DNA of 39,551 nucleotides from Sphingomonas yabuuchiae (GTDB lineage Bacteria; Pseudomonadota; Alphaproteobacteria; Sphingomonadales; Sphingomonadaceae): NCBI RefSeq assembly GCF_001477495.1, contig NZ_LDTF01000043.1, forward strand, positions 1 to 39,551, written 5' to 3'. Position numbers and translations under genes: made by a program. How positions within the stretch are numbered: position 1 is the first letter of the stretch; each line of letters opens with the position of its first letter. Below the pieces are notes generated by a model that made no database searches, had not been told where the DNA came from, and saw only the letters and a list, made by a program, of their open reading frames with translations. This document shows positions 1 through 8,404 of this stretch, one piece after another.

Positions 1-1
1 C

Positions 2-433
2 GAGCTGGGCGGCTATGTCGGCCCGGTCTGGGTGATGGCCGAGGCGGGCGAGCGCCGCGCGCGCCTGACCGGCGGCCGTCCCGATTTTCTTAGCAAGGCG
101 TGGAGCCTGTCGGGCGGCTGGTTCGTCACGGGCGACCTGCCCCCCTATAACCCCCGCCTCGGCAGCTTCGGCCAGCCGCGCGTCCTGAAGCCGATCTTCG
201 AGGGCGGACCGGGCGCGATCGAGCTGACCGCGCGCTACGAAAATCTCGATTACACCAGCCTGTTGACCGGTGGGCGCGGCTGGGCCGCGACGGCGGGCGT
301 GAACTGGTATCTCAACAGCTTCACCCGGCTCCAGTTCAACTGGGTGCACTGGGACACCGACAATCGCGCAGGGACCTATACCGGCCCCGACAGCGGCGAG
401 ACGATCGGCACCCGCATCGCCGTCACCTTCTAA
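2..433 (+). CDS. OprO/OprP-type porin, C-terminal part (5' end outside window)
   Basis: The reading frame is open from the first bases of the window, so this is the last ~143 residues of a longer protein. It has the alternating, aromatic-rich pattern of outer-membrane beta strands. Near the end a strand pair with WYLNSFTRLQFNWVHW resembles the C-terminus of phosphate-selective porin O/P family proteins, and the chain ends in a Phe (AVTF), as outer-membrane barrels usually do. OprO/OprP proteins form anion-selective trimers, though many alphaproteobacterial members sit beside transporters for other anions. The next gene, 33 bases on, is a citrate-metal symporter, so delivery of an organic anion to it is a reasonable inference. 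The family call is moderately sure; the substrate is not known. Confidence 0.75.
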   Translation, partial: ELGGYVGPVWVMAEAGERRARLTGGRPDFLSKAWSLSGGWFVTGDLPPYNPRLGSFGQPRVLKPIFEGGPGAIELTARYENLDYTSLLTGGRGWAATAGVNWYLNSFTRLQFNWVHWDTDNRAGTYTGPDSGETIGTRIAVTF

Positions 434-466
434 ACACCCCTTTCTCCTCTCACGGAGCATCCTTCG

Positions 467-1768
467 ATGGATCTTGCCCTGCTTGGCTTCCTGATGGTCG
501 CCACCTTCATGACGCTCATCATGACGAAGCGGATGACCCCGCTGGTCGCGCTGATCGTCGTGCCGACCGCCTTCGCGCTGATCGCCGGTTTCGCGTCCGG
601 CCTAGGCGACATGATGATCGACGGCATCAAGAACCTCGCGCCGACCGGCGTGATGCTGCTCTTCGCCATTCTGTTCTTCTCGATCATGACCGATACCGGG
701 CTGTTCGATCCGCTGGTCAACCGGCTGTTGCGCGTCGTGCACGGCGATCCGATGGCGATCCTGATCGGCACGGTGGTGCTGTGCGCGATCGTCAGCCTGG
801 ATGGCGACGGGTCGACGACATACATCATCACCATCGCCGCGCTGCTGCCGCTCTACAAGCGCTACGATATGAACCGGCTGTATCTGTGCTGCCTGCTCAT
901 GAGCACCAGCGGCATCATGAACCTGACGCCCTGGGGCGGGCCGACCGCCCGTGCCGCCAGCGCGCTGAAGCTCGATCCCGCCACCCTCTTCCTGCCGCTG
1001 ATCCCCGGCATGATCGCCGGGCTCGCCTTCCTGATCGGCCTCGCGATCTGGTTCGGCCGCAAGGAGCGTCGCCGCATCGGCCATGTGAAGGCCAACGAGC
1101 CGACCGCCTTCACCGGCATGGCCGTGTCGCAGTTCCCCGAGGCGCGCCGCCCGCACCTGCGCTGGTTCAACGGCGCGCTGACGCTGGCGCTGATCGCGGG
1201 GCTGGTCTCGGGCATCCTGCCGCTGTCGGTGCTGATGATGCTGGCCTTCGCCATCGCCATGATCGTCAATTATCCGCAGGTCGCCGAGCAGAAGGAGCGG
1301 ATCGCCGCCCATGCCGGCAACGTCCTGTCGGTGGTTTCGCTGATCTTCGCCGCCGGTATCTTCACCGGCATCCTGTCGGGCACCGGCATGGTCGAGGCGA
1401 TGAGCAAGGAAGTCGTCGGCTTCATCCCACCGGCGCTGGGGCCGTATATGGCGCCGATCACCGCGATGCTCAGCCTGCCCTTCACCTTCTTCATCTCCAA
1501 CGACGCCTTCTATTTCGGGATGCTGCCGATCCTGGCCGAGGCGGGCGCGCATTACGGCGTGTCGCCGATGGCGATCGCCCGCGCCTCGCTGATGGGCCAG
1601 CCGGTCCATCTGCTCAGCCCGCTGGTCCCGTCCACCTATCTGCTGGTCAGCCTGGCGGGCATCGACCTGGCCGATCACCAGCGCTTCACGCTGGTTCCCG
1701 CCGCCGTGGTGTGCGTGGTCATGACGCTGGTCGGGATGGCGGTCCTCGCCTTCCCGCTGATGGGCTGA
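467..1768 (+). CDS. CitMHS-family citrate-metal:proton symporter
   Basis: A 433-residue, strongly hydrophobic protein with about 11-12 predicted membrane segments, matching the usual length of the CitMHS family (ion transporter superfamily). Family members import citrate complexed with a divalent metal such as Mg2+ or Ca2+ together with protons, across the inner membrane. Recognisable parts are the start MDLALLGFLMVATFM, the polar re-entrant stretch SLDGDGSTTYIIT around residue 110, and LTPWGGPTARA around residue 153. The start is preceded by GGAG about 10 bases upstream. It follows a porin gene and is followed after only 4 bases by a TerC-like gene, so the three probably form one transcription unit for organic acid or metal-citrate handling. 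Which metal is carried cannot be read from the sequence. Confidence 0.88.
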   Translation: MDLALLGFLMVATFMTLIMTKRMTPLVALIVVPTAFALIAGFASGLGDMMIDGIKNLAPTGVMLLFAILFFSIMTDTGLFDPLVNRLLRVVHGDPMAILIGTVVLCAIVSLDGDGSTTYIITIAALLPLYKRYDMNRLYLCCLLMSTSGIMNLTPWGGPTARAASALKLDPATLFLPLIPGMIAGLAFLIGLAIWFGRKERRRIGHVKANEPTAFTGMAVSQFPEARRPHLRWFNGALTLALIAGLVSGILPLSVLMMLAFAIAMIVNYPQVAEQKERIAAHAGNVLSVVSLIFAAGIFTGILSGTGMVEAMSKEVVGFIPPALGPYMAPITAMLSLPFTFFISNDAFYFGMLPILAEAGAHYGVSPMAIARASLMGQPVHLLSPLVPSTYLLVSLAGIDLADHQRFTLVPAAVVCVVMTLVGMAVLAFPLMG

Positions 1769-1772
1769 TCCG

Positions 1773-2420
1773 ATGGCAACGCTCTGGCAGCATATCGTCG
1801 CCGACTTCGCCGCGATCGGCACTCCGGCCGCGCTCGCCGCCTTTGCCCAGGTCGTCATGATCGACGTCCTGCTGGCCGCCGACAATGCCATCGTCGTCGG
1901 CGCACTGGCGGCGGGGCTGCCCCCGGCGATGCGGCGCAAGGTGATCCTGGTCGGCGTCATTGCCGCGCTCGTCCTGCGTATCGGTTTCGCGCTGGTGGTG
2001 ACGCAGCTGCTCCAGATCGTCGGGCTGGTGCTGGCGGGCGGCTTGCTGCTGGTCTGGGTCGCGTGGAAGATGTGGCGTGAGCTGCGCGGCGGGGCGGACG
2101 CGGACGATCCCCTCGCCCAACAGGCCCCGCGCCGCTTCTGGGCCGCCGCCTGGGCGGTGGCGGTCGCCGACATCTCGATGAGCCTCGACAATGTCCTGGC
2201 GGTCGCAGGCGCGGCACGCGACCATCCCGGCATCCTCGCCATCGGCCTGATCCTGTCGGTCGCACTGATGGGCCTGGCCGCCAATGCCCTGGCGCGCGTG
2301 ATCGAGCGCTATCGCTGGCTCGCCTATGTCGGACTGCTCGTGATCCTGTGGGTCGCGGGCAAGATGATCTGGGAAGGGCTGACCGACCCGGCACGCGGCC
2401 TCCTGACCCTGTTCGCCTGA
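1773..2420 (+). CDS. TerC-family (YjbE-type) integral membrane protein
   Basis: A 215-residue protein with about seven hydrophobic segments. It shows the two Asp-Asn signatures of TerC proteins, LLAADNAIVVGAL near residue 34 and MSLDNVLAVAG near residue 137, each within a membrane segment and thought to line a metal-binding site. Its length fits the short YjbE branch rather than the longer Alx/TerC proteins. TerC relatives are linked to manganese or other metal export, sometimes to metal loading of exported proteins. The gene starts 4 bases after the citrate-metal symporter stop, so it is probably cotranscribed; export of metal that enters with citrate is my inference. No Mn riboswitch was seen in front of the operon, although only a short leader is available. 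Confidence 0.85.
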   Translation: MATLWQHIVADFAAIGTPAALAAFAQVVMIDVLLAADNAIVVGALAAGLPPAMRRKVILVGVIAALVLRIGFALVVTQLLQIVGLVLAGGLLLVWVAWKMWRELRGGADADDPLAQQAPRRFWAAAWAVAVADISMSLDNVLAVAGAARDHPGILAIGLILSVALMGLAANALARVIERYRWLAYVGLLVILWVAGKMIWEGLTDPARGLLTLFA

Positions 2421-2457
2421 CGCCTCCACGCACCCTCATTCTTCGGGAAACATAGCC

Positions 2458-3114
2458 ATGATCCGCAACGCGCCGCCCCTCGTCCTGTTGCCCGCCATGG
2501 GATGTGACGGACAGCTTTGGGCCAGGCAGGTCGTCGACCTCAGCGACATCACCCATCCGATGCTGGGCGACCTGACCGTCGACGACACGCTGGAGGCGAT
2601 GGCGGCCCGCGTGCTGGCCCATGCCCCGCCGCGCTTCACGGTCGCGGGGGTCAGCCTGGGCGGCTATGTCGCGCTGGAGATCATCCGGCAGGCCCCGGAG
2701 CGGGTGCAGCGCGTCGCGCTGTTCGGCACCCGCGCCTCGATGCAGATGCGTCCCCGCACCGTGGCCGATCAGGGCCTGCTTGCCACCGCCCCGCATGCCG
2801 ACCCGACCCTGACCCCGATCGTCAGCGGCCCTGTACAGGCCATGGCCGAGCGCGTCGGCGCCGCCGTGTTCGAGCGGCAGCAGCGCGCCCTGCTTGCCCG
2901 CCCCGATATCGGCCCGGCCATCGCGGCGGTGCGGGTGCCGACGCTGGTGGCGGTGGGCGATCGCGACCGCATCTGCCTGCCCGCCGACGCGCGCGAACTG
3001 GCCGATCGGATCGAGGACGCACACTTCCATGAGATCCGCCATTGCGGCCATCTGGCCCCGATCGAGCGCCCCGGCGAGGTGACCATGTTGTTGCGCGACT
3101 GGTTGCAAGGCTGA
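2458..3114 (+). CDS. Alpha/beta hydrolase
   Basis: A 218-residue alpha/beta-hydrolase-fold protein without a signal peptide, so probably cytoplasmic. The nucleophile elbow is GVSLGG with Ser66, and the likely acid is Asp168 or Asp170 in VGDRDRI. The catalytic His is His198 in CGHLAPIERP, which also shows the usual proline two or three residues after the His. The oxyanion-hole strand is LVLLPAMGCDG near residue 10. This layout is typical of small esterases and of BioH/menH-like hydrolases; no substrate can be assigned. It begins 37 bases after the TerC-like gene, so it may be the last gene of that operon, or it may have its own promoter in the short gap. Confidence 0.82.
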   Translation: MIRNAPPLVLLPAMGCDGQLWARQVVDLSDITHPMLGDLTVDDTLEAMAARVLAHAPPRFTVAGVSLGGYVALEIIRQAPERVQRVALFGTRASMQMRPRTVADQGLLATAPHADPTLTPIVSGPVQAMAERVGAAVFERQQRALLARPDIGPAIAAVRVPTLVAVGDRDRICLPADARELADRIEDAHFHEIRHCGHLAPIERPGEVTMLLRDWLQG

Positions 3115-3168
3115 CGGACACCTCGCGGCGCTGCCGCAAACCATGGTTGCGCCCCAATGCTATCAGCG

Positions 3169-3191
3169 TTATTGCGAGTCGATAGCGATAA
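3169..3191. promoter_or_regulatory. Fur-like inverted repeat before the siderophore receptor
   Basis: TTATTGCGA and TAGCGATAA are imperfect inverted arms (7 of 9 pairs) around a 5-base centre, ending 10 bases before the receptor ATG. Palindromes rich in TGCGA/TCGCA with ATAA ends resemble alphaproteobacterial Fur-family sites. An iron-responsive operator is expected here for a siderophore receptor, but the site is a visual match only. Confidence 0.4.
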
Positions 3192-3201
3192 GGGGTGAAC
3201 C

Positions 3202-5331
3202 ATGAATGTCCTGAACGGAGCGGCCAGCCTGGCCGCCCTGCTGATCTGTGCGCCCGCCATGGCGACCCCAACCGACCCCATCGCCGATACGCCACCGCCC
3301 GGCGAGGACATCGTCGTGACCGGGCGGGCGCAGCGTCTCTATCGCGTCGAGATGACGACCGTCGGCAAGGCCGCCGAGGACCCGCTGAACATTCCGCAGG
3401 CCCTTCAGGTCATCAACGAGGAGCTGTTCACCGATCAGGGCGCGCGCGACGCAACCGATATCTACCGCAACATTTCGGGCGTCAGTGCCTTCAGCTATGC
3501 GGGCATCACCTTTCGCGGCTTTCGGCAGGACCAGTCCTTTTATGACGGTCAGCGCGGCAATCCCTTTATTGGCTTTTCGGTGCCGCAATTGTTCACCGTC
3601 AGCCGGGTCGAGGTGCTGAAGGGACCCGCGGGCCTGTTCTTCGGCCCAGGCTCGCCCGGCGGCATCATCAATTACGTCTCGAAGACGCCCAGCGAGGTCA
3701 GCGCGTTGCGCACGGTCGCGACGCTGGGCAATTACGGTCGCGCGGGCATCTCGTCCGAGGCGACGGGCAAGGTCGATGCGAACGGCGTCGTCACCTATCG
3801 CCTCGGCGGCTTCTATGAGGCGATGACGCCCTTCCGCTACAATACGAAGAATACGTCGTTGATCGGCGATGGCGGTCTGTCCTTCCGCACCAACCAGGGC
3901 GGCAAGCTGACCGTGCAGGCCACGGTCTACGACAATTTCCTGCGCGGCAATCGGCTGCGCGGCGTGCCGGTCGATGATGACGGCAATTTCCTGGGCGATA
4001 TCCGCTGGAACGCCAACGAGCCCACCGACTTTCTCCATCTGAAGTCGCAGGCCTACCAGGCGCGCTACGCCACCGATATCGGTGACGCGATCACCTTCGA
4101 CGCGGGCGCACGCTATTTCAAAGCGACGGAAACCCAGCAATATCATGAGGCCCGCGGTTTCGTGAGCGGCAGTACCGACCTGGTCGCGCGCGAATTTCGC
4201 GACCAGATCCGCGACGTCGACGGCCTGTCCTTCATGGCCAACGCCACCGCCAAGGTGCCGCTGTTCGGCATGGTCCACAAATTCCAGGCGGGAGCCGACT
4301 GGTATGACGAGACCAGCATCCTCAACTCACGCATCCTGCGTTCGGGCGTGACACCGCTAAGCCTCAGCAAGCCGGTCTATACCGTGACCGGCCGCGACGT
4401 GGCGCGAATCGCCGCCCTGCCCTTTGCCAAAACGGATACCCGCACCCGGCGCAAGGGCGCCTATCTTCAGGATCAGGTCAGCGTCACCGACGCCCTGCTG
4501 CTGGTCGGCGGGGTCCGCTACGATCGGTTCGACGACGCCGTGACCACCAGCACCGCCGGACGCGTCACCGCGAACCCGTCCTACAGCGATGGCCGCTTCA
4601 CCTATCGCGCCGGGGCGATCGTCAAGCCGCGCAAGGACGTGTCGCTCTACGCCAGCTGGTCGGGCAGTTTCGAGCCGCAGAACGCCGCCAACCAGAACCC
4701 GGATGCGGGTGGTCCCTTCGCCCCGGTCACGGGCGGGCAGATCGAAGGCGGCGTCAAGTCGGTACTGCTGGGCGGGCGGCTTCAGGCCAATGCGGCGGTG
4801 TATCGGATCGTCCGCCGCAACATGCTTCAGGTCGACCCCAGCCTCGCGCCCGTCAACGGGCAGGACCAGCTCCGCCCCATCGGACAGGTGACGAGCAAGG
4901 GGGTCGAGATCGATCTGGCGACCGACATCACGCCCGACTGGGTGCTGATGGCCAATTACGCCTATAACGACACCCGGATCACCGGCACCGTCGCGGGCCA
5001 GTCGCTGACCAATGCGGTCGGCAACCGCTTCGCCAATGCGCCGCAGCACCAGCTCGGCTTCTGGACCCGTTATCAAATCGCCCCGATCGGCACCGCGATC
5101 GGCTTTGGCGGCGAATATCTATCGAGCCGGATCAGCGTCGCTGGCCAGGCAGTTCAGCCCTACATGATATTCGATGCCTCGATCACCAAGTCGCTGGGCA
5201 TTATGGAAGTGATGCTGCGCGTCGATAACCTGTTCGACAAACGCTACGCCGCCTCCGGTTTTTCGCGGCAAAGCGGGAGCTTCCCGGGCGAACCACGGAC
5301 CCTGCTGGCGGAACTGCGGTTTCGGTTCTGA
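3202..5331 (+). CDS. TonB-dependent siderophore receptor
   Basis: A 709-residue outer-membrane receptor. A signal peptide (about residues 1-21, ending APAMA) is followed by a TonB box, EDIVVTG near residue 35. The plug domain shows the siderophore-receptor hallmarks LNIPQALQVINEELF, QGARDATDIYRNISGV and VEVLKGPAGLFFGPGSPGGIINYVSK. A C-terminal 22-strand barrel ends in RFRF with a terminal Phe. The length matches FpvA/FhuE/FoxA-like receptors of ~700 residues, without an extra N-terminal signalling domain. It would import ferric siderophores using energy from TonB-ExbB-ExbD. No siderophore synthesis or ferric reductase genes sit next to it, so it probably uses foreign siderophores. GGGGTG provides the ribosome binding site. 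The ligand is unknown. Confidence 0.9.
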   Translation: MNVLNGAASLAALLICAPAMATPTDPIADTPPPGEDIVVTGRAQRLYRVEMTTVGKAAEDPLNIPQALQVINEELFTDQGARDATDIYRNISGVSAFSYAGITFRGFRQDQSFYDGQRGNPFIGFSVPQLFTVSRVEVLKGPAGLFFGPGSPGGIINYVSKTPSEVSALRTVATLGNYGRAGISSEATGKVDANGVVTYRLGGFYEAMTPFRYNTKNTSLIGDGGLSFRTNQGGKLTVQATVYDNFLRGNRLRGVPVDDDGNFLGDIRWNANEPTDFLHLKSQAYQARYATDIGDAITFDAGARYFKATETQQYHEARGFVSGSTDLVAREFRDQIRDVDGLSFMANATAKVPLFGMVHKFQAGADWYDETSILNSRILRSGVTPLSLSKPVYTVTGRDVARIAALPFAKTDTRTRRKGAYLQDQVSVTDALLLVGGVRYDRFDDAVTTSTAGRVTANPSYSDGRFTYRAGAIVKPRKDVSLYASWSGSFEPQNAANQNPDAGGPFAPVTGGQIEGGVKSVLLGGRLQANAAVYRIVRRNMLQVDPSLAPVNGQDQLRPIGQVTSKGVEIDLATDITPDWVLMANYAYNDTRITGTVAGQSLTNAVGNRFANAPQHQLGFWTRYQIAPIGTAIGFGGEYLSSRISVAGQAVQPYMIFDASITKSLGIMEVMLRVDNLFDKRYAASGFSRQSGSFPGEPRTLLAELRFRF

Positions 5332-5396
5332 TGATGTGCCCCCCGGTTTTACCATCCATCGCGAACCAGGCCGGATCGACATTCAGCGTAGCCGGA

Positions 5397-5600
5397 TCAT
5401 GCCGGCGGGGAGGTGAACGACGCCAGCGCTTCGAACACTCGTTCACGGACGCCAGCATGGCACCAACGGCTGAAACGCCGATGCACCGCCTTCTACTTGC
5501 CGTAACGTTCCGGAAGATCACACCGACGCGCGCCAGAGCACAGAACCCACAGACATCCATTGCGCCAGCACCGCGCCGGCGAGTGCCAGCCCTTCGTCAG
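5397..5600 (-). mobile_element. IS5-type transposase remnant with an in-frame stop
   Basis: Translating the minus strand gives WVLCSGA, then DLPERYGK, a stop (bases 5493-5495), then KAVHRRFSRWCHAGV and RERVFEAL, ending at a stop at 5397-5399. This matches the N-terminal region of IS5-family transposases, where the stop replaces the Trp expected after LPERYGK. Only ~65 codons survive and the catalytic DDE core is absent, so it is a dead relic. The rest of the gene-free stretch 5332-5704 shows nothing else I can identify. Confidence 0.7.
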
Positions 5601-5704
5601 CAGTTTGACCCAGTCCTCGACATGGACTGGCATTTATCGCACGCCTGACGCGTGCCATTCGTTTGTGTGAGCAAGTTGACGGCCTGAAATGCAATACGTT
5701 AAAT

Positions 5705-6934
5705 TTAGACAGACAATCGGATCATAACGACGCCATGCGGCGCAACTTCGGCGCCATAACTTTTAGACAAGCGTCCCAAATCCTTATGCTTCCACAGGTC
5801 GCGACCATGCAGCCTGAAGCCGGTAGGCAAACCCAACTTCGCCCAGTCCGCAACAATCCGTGCGGGTGCCTCGCCCCGATTCCACAGCAGCAGCGTCCGC
5901 CCGCCATCGGCCATCGGCTTGACCCAGACCTCCTGCTTGCCGTCGCGCGCCACGCGGTGCCCCTGGGCGCCCAGAGGATCCTGATCGACCGCGATCACGT
6001 CCTTGTTCAAGAGGATGTCGCGCGTCGCCGCCGACATGCCCGCCACGTCATTACCCGCGATGAGCGGCGCGGCCATTATCGCCCAGAGCGAGAAATGCGC
6101 ACGATATTCGGTGTCGCTCAACCCGCCATTGCCGACCTCCAGCATGTCTGGGTCATTCCAGTGGCCCGGCCCGGCGAAGGGCCATAGCGGTTCGTTGAGA
6201 TCGACGATCGACGCGACACCCCAGCTATAGCCGTGCTTGCCTTCCCATTTGTCGGTAATGTCGCCGGTCGTCCGCCACATATTGCCGATCTTGGCGCCCC
6301 AGAGCCACGGCCTGGAATTGCCCCACTCGCAAAGCGAGAACAGAATCGGCCGCCCGGTCGCACGCAGCGCATCGGCCATGGTCGCATAGGCCTCCTCCGC
6401 ATTGCGGATGCCGGTCGAGCACCAGTCATATTTCAGATAATCGACGCCCCAGCGGGCATATTGCAGCGCGTCCTGATATTCATGCCCCTGGCTACCCGGA
6501 CGCCCGCCGCAGGTCTTGGTGCCCGCGTCGGAATAGATACCGAACTTCAGCCCCTTGGCGTGGATATAGTCGCCCAGCGCCTTCAGCCCGCCGGGAAAGC
6601 GCGTGCGATCCTCGGCGATGAAGCCGTTCGCGTCGCGCGTGCCGTGCCAGCAGTCGTCGATGACGATATACTCGTATCCCGCCGCCTTCATGCCGTTGGA
6701 CGCCATCGCGTCCGCCGTCTTGCGGATCACCGCTTCGTTGACGTTGCAGGCGAACTTGTTCCAGCTGTTCCAGCCCATGGGCGGGGTCTGCGCCAGACCA
6801 TTTGCGGTCCGCTTGGGGTCCTTGGACGGGGCGAGCGTGTTCGGGTCGGTGTCCAGCACCTCCTGAGCTAGAACCGGTGCGGCCTGGAGCATGAGCGCGG
6901 CGGCGGCCAGTGGACGAATGACGCGACGGAGCAT
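5705..6934 (-). CDS. GH27 alpha-galactosidase
   Basis: A 409-residue secreted glycoside hydrolase of family 27 that removes terminal alpha-1,6-galactose, for example from galactomannan side chains. A signal peptide ends at AAPVLAQ (about residue 24). The family landmarks are in order: TPPMGWNSWNKFACN, YIVIDDCWHG, the nucleophile Asp170 in YLKYDWC, and the acid/base Asp263 in WNDPDML. A short C-terminal beta domain follows. The length is normal for bacterial GH27. The gene starts 15 bases after the GH5 mannanase stop and is the last gene of the leftward GH3-GH5-GH27 set, so debranching and backbone cleavage are coexpressed. The start has GAGGACG about 6 bases upstream. Both catalytic residues are present. 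Confidence 0.93.
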   Translation of the reverse strand: MLRRVIRPLAAAALMLQAAPVLAQEVLDTDPNTLAPSKDPKRTANGLAQTPPMGWNSWNKFACNVNEAVIRKTADAMASNGMKAAGYEYIVIDDCWHGTRDANGFIAEDRTRFPGGLKALGDYIHAKGLKFGIYSDAGTKTCGGRPGSQGHEYQDALQYARWGVDYLKYDWCSTGIRNAEEAYATMADALRATGRPILFSLCEWGNSRPWLWGAKIGNMWRTTGDITDKWEGKHGYSWGVASIVDLNEPLWPFAGPGHWNDPDMLEVGNGGLSDTEYRAHFSLWAIMAAPLIAGNDVAGMSAATRDILLNKDVIAVDQDPLGAQGHRVARDGKQEVWVKPMADGGRTLLLWNRGEAPARIVADWAKLGLPTGFRLHGRDLWKHKDLGRLSKSYGAEVAPHGVVMIRLSV

Positions 6935-6949
6935 GATGATCGTCCTCGC

Positions 6950-8296
6950 TCAGCGGGTCTTGGGAAGGCGCGCGATCGCCTTGGCATGTTCGGCGACCAG
7001 CCGGACAGTCGTGTCGCCGGTGAAGATGCCATACCACCCCTGTGGTTCGTGCGGGGGATCGCCCATATATTGGCCGTCGCCGTCGCGGAAGCGATAGTCG
7101 GGATGCTGCGCCCGCGCCTCGCCGTTCCAGGCCCAGAAATTGGTGCCCGCGATCGGCCCGCCAGACTGCATGTCACGCAGCGCCGCGGCATAGATCAGGC
7201 CGTAGAAGCGGTCTTTGAACGTCGTCGCAACCTTGGGATCGTTGCTACCGCCGTCACGCGGATAGCCGAATTCCTCGATGATCAGCGGCTTGCCCAGCTG
7301 CCGCGCATAACCGACATGCTTGGCGATATAATCCTGGGTCAGCGTCTCGCCGCGCTTGTAGGTATTGGCGAGGTCGGTCTGCTTCACCCAGTCCCAATTG
7401 TTGGGCCAGATATGCGCGGTCAGATAGTCGATCTCGGGAATGCCATGCTCGGCCAGGACGATCCCCGGTTGCTCCAGCGCGCCCTTCAATCCTTCCGAGC
7501 CGGTGCAAACCAGATGATGGGGGTCGAGCGACTTGATCAGTTTCGCGCTGTCGCGCACCCAGCCATAAAACTGGTCGAGATCGGCATGCGCCGCGTCGCC
7601 CGCCGGGCGTGGCTCGTTGGATAGCTGCCACGCCATGATCGTCGGATCGGCGGCATAAGGCTTGCCGGTGACGCTGTTCGTCCGCGAAACGACGGTCCGG
7701 ATCCAGTCGTCATACATCGCCTTGGCGCGGGCATTGCCGTAAAATTGCGCGTTGAAATTGGCGAAAGCGGGCCAGGGGTGCGCGGGATCGTTGGCGTTGA
7801 TGTACGTGCCGCCGTTCACATAGGACAGATAGGTCATCATGCCGCCCGACCACTCCCAGAAGTTGGTCAGGTAGAGGACGGCCCGCATGTCACGCTTGGC
7901 CATCTCGGCGAGCGCATAGTCGAGCCCGGCGAGCAGCGTCTGGTTGATCGTGGTGGCGGTGCGGAAACCCGGCTTGATAGAGTTGCGCAGCGGGCCTTCC
8001 TCGGCGGAGGCGAGGATGCGCAGGTTGGTCACCCCCATCGCCGCCAGCGCGTCCAGTTCGCGGCCCAGCCGCGCGCGGTCGCCATAAGGGGCGTCGGCAC
8101 CCAGATAGGCAGCGTACCAGATATTGGCACCGGCGAAGCGATAGACGTCATCGCCGATCATCAGCCGCATGCCGTCGCGCCGAACGAAGGCGCGTTCCCC
8201 GGCCTTCGCGTCGCTGGCCAGCGCCGGGACGCTCGCCGCACCAGCCAGCAGCCCCGCCGTCCCCAGAAATCCGCGACGATCCATCGCCTTCGTCAT
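6950..8296 (-). CDS. GH5 endo-beta-mannanase (GH5_7-like), Tat-type signal
   Basis: A 448-residue secreted glycoside hydrolase. I chose the ATG at 8296 because it has a strong AGGGGAGTGAGAGG ribosome site and yields a twin-arginine leader (DRRGFLGTAGLLAG). An upstream start at 8386 would only add an unlikely extension. The (beta/alpha)8 fold shows family-5 marks: FAGANIWYAAYLG near the start, acid/base Glu228 in WQLSNEPRP, and nucleophile Glu342 in IIEEFGYP. The overall pattern (NFWEWSGGM, then TAHIWPNNWDWV) is that of subfamily 7 beta-mannanases, which cut the mannan or glucomannan backbone. It sits between the GH3 and GH27 genes. A second, decayed GH5 gene lies at 25597-26291. Specificity for mannan over cellulose is inferred from overall resemblance. 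Confidence 0.88.
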   Translation of the reverse strand: MTKAMDRRGFLGTAGLLAGAASVPALASDAKAGERAFVRRDGMRLMIGDDVYRFAGANIWYAAYLGADAPYGDRARLGRELDALAAMGVTNLRILASAEEGPLRNSIKPGFRTATTINQTLLAGLDYALAEMAKRDMRAVLYLTNFWEWSGGMMTYLSYVNGGTYINANDPAHPWPAFANFNAQFYGNARAKAMYDDWIRTVVSRTNSVTGKPYAADPTIMAWQLSNEPRPAGDAAHADLDQFYGWVRDSAKLIKSLDPHHLVCTGSEGLKGALEQPGIVLAEHGIPEIDYLTAHIWPNNWDWVKQTDLANTYKRGETLTQDYIAKHVGYARQLGKPLIIEEFGYPRDGGSNDPKVATTFKDRFYGLIYAAALRDMQSGGPIAGTNFWAWNGEARAQHPDYRFRDGDGQYMGDPPHEPQGWYGIFTGDTTVRLVAEHAKAIARLPKTR

Positions 8297-8404
8297 CCTC
8301 TCACTCCCCTGTTCGTCGCGGTCCCTTGGCGGGCCTGCCATGATCGACATTCCGTAGAAATCAGGGGCGGCCCGGTATCGAGCCACCCCCGCCCGATCCG
8401 CCGT

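Noticed and set aside
602..2284. A ~560-codon leftward frame opposite the citrate transporter and TerC-like gene
   Set aside because: Rich in Arg, Gln, His and Asp without domains, as expected from the reverse strand of membrane-protein genes.
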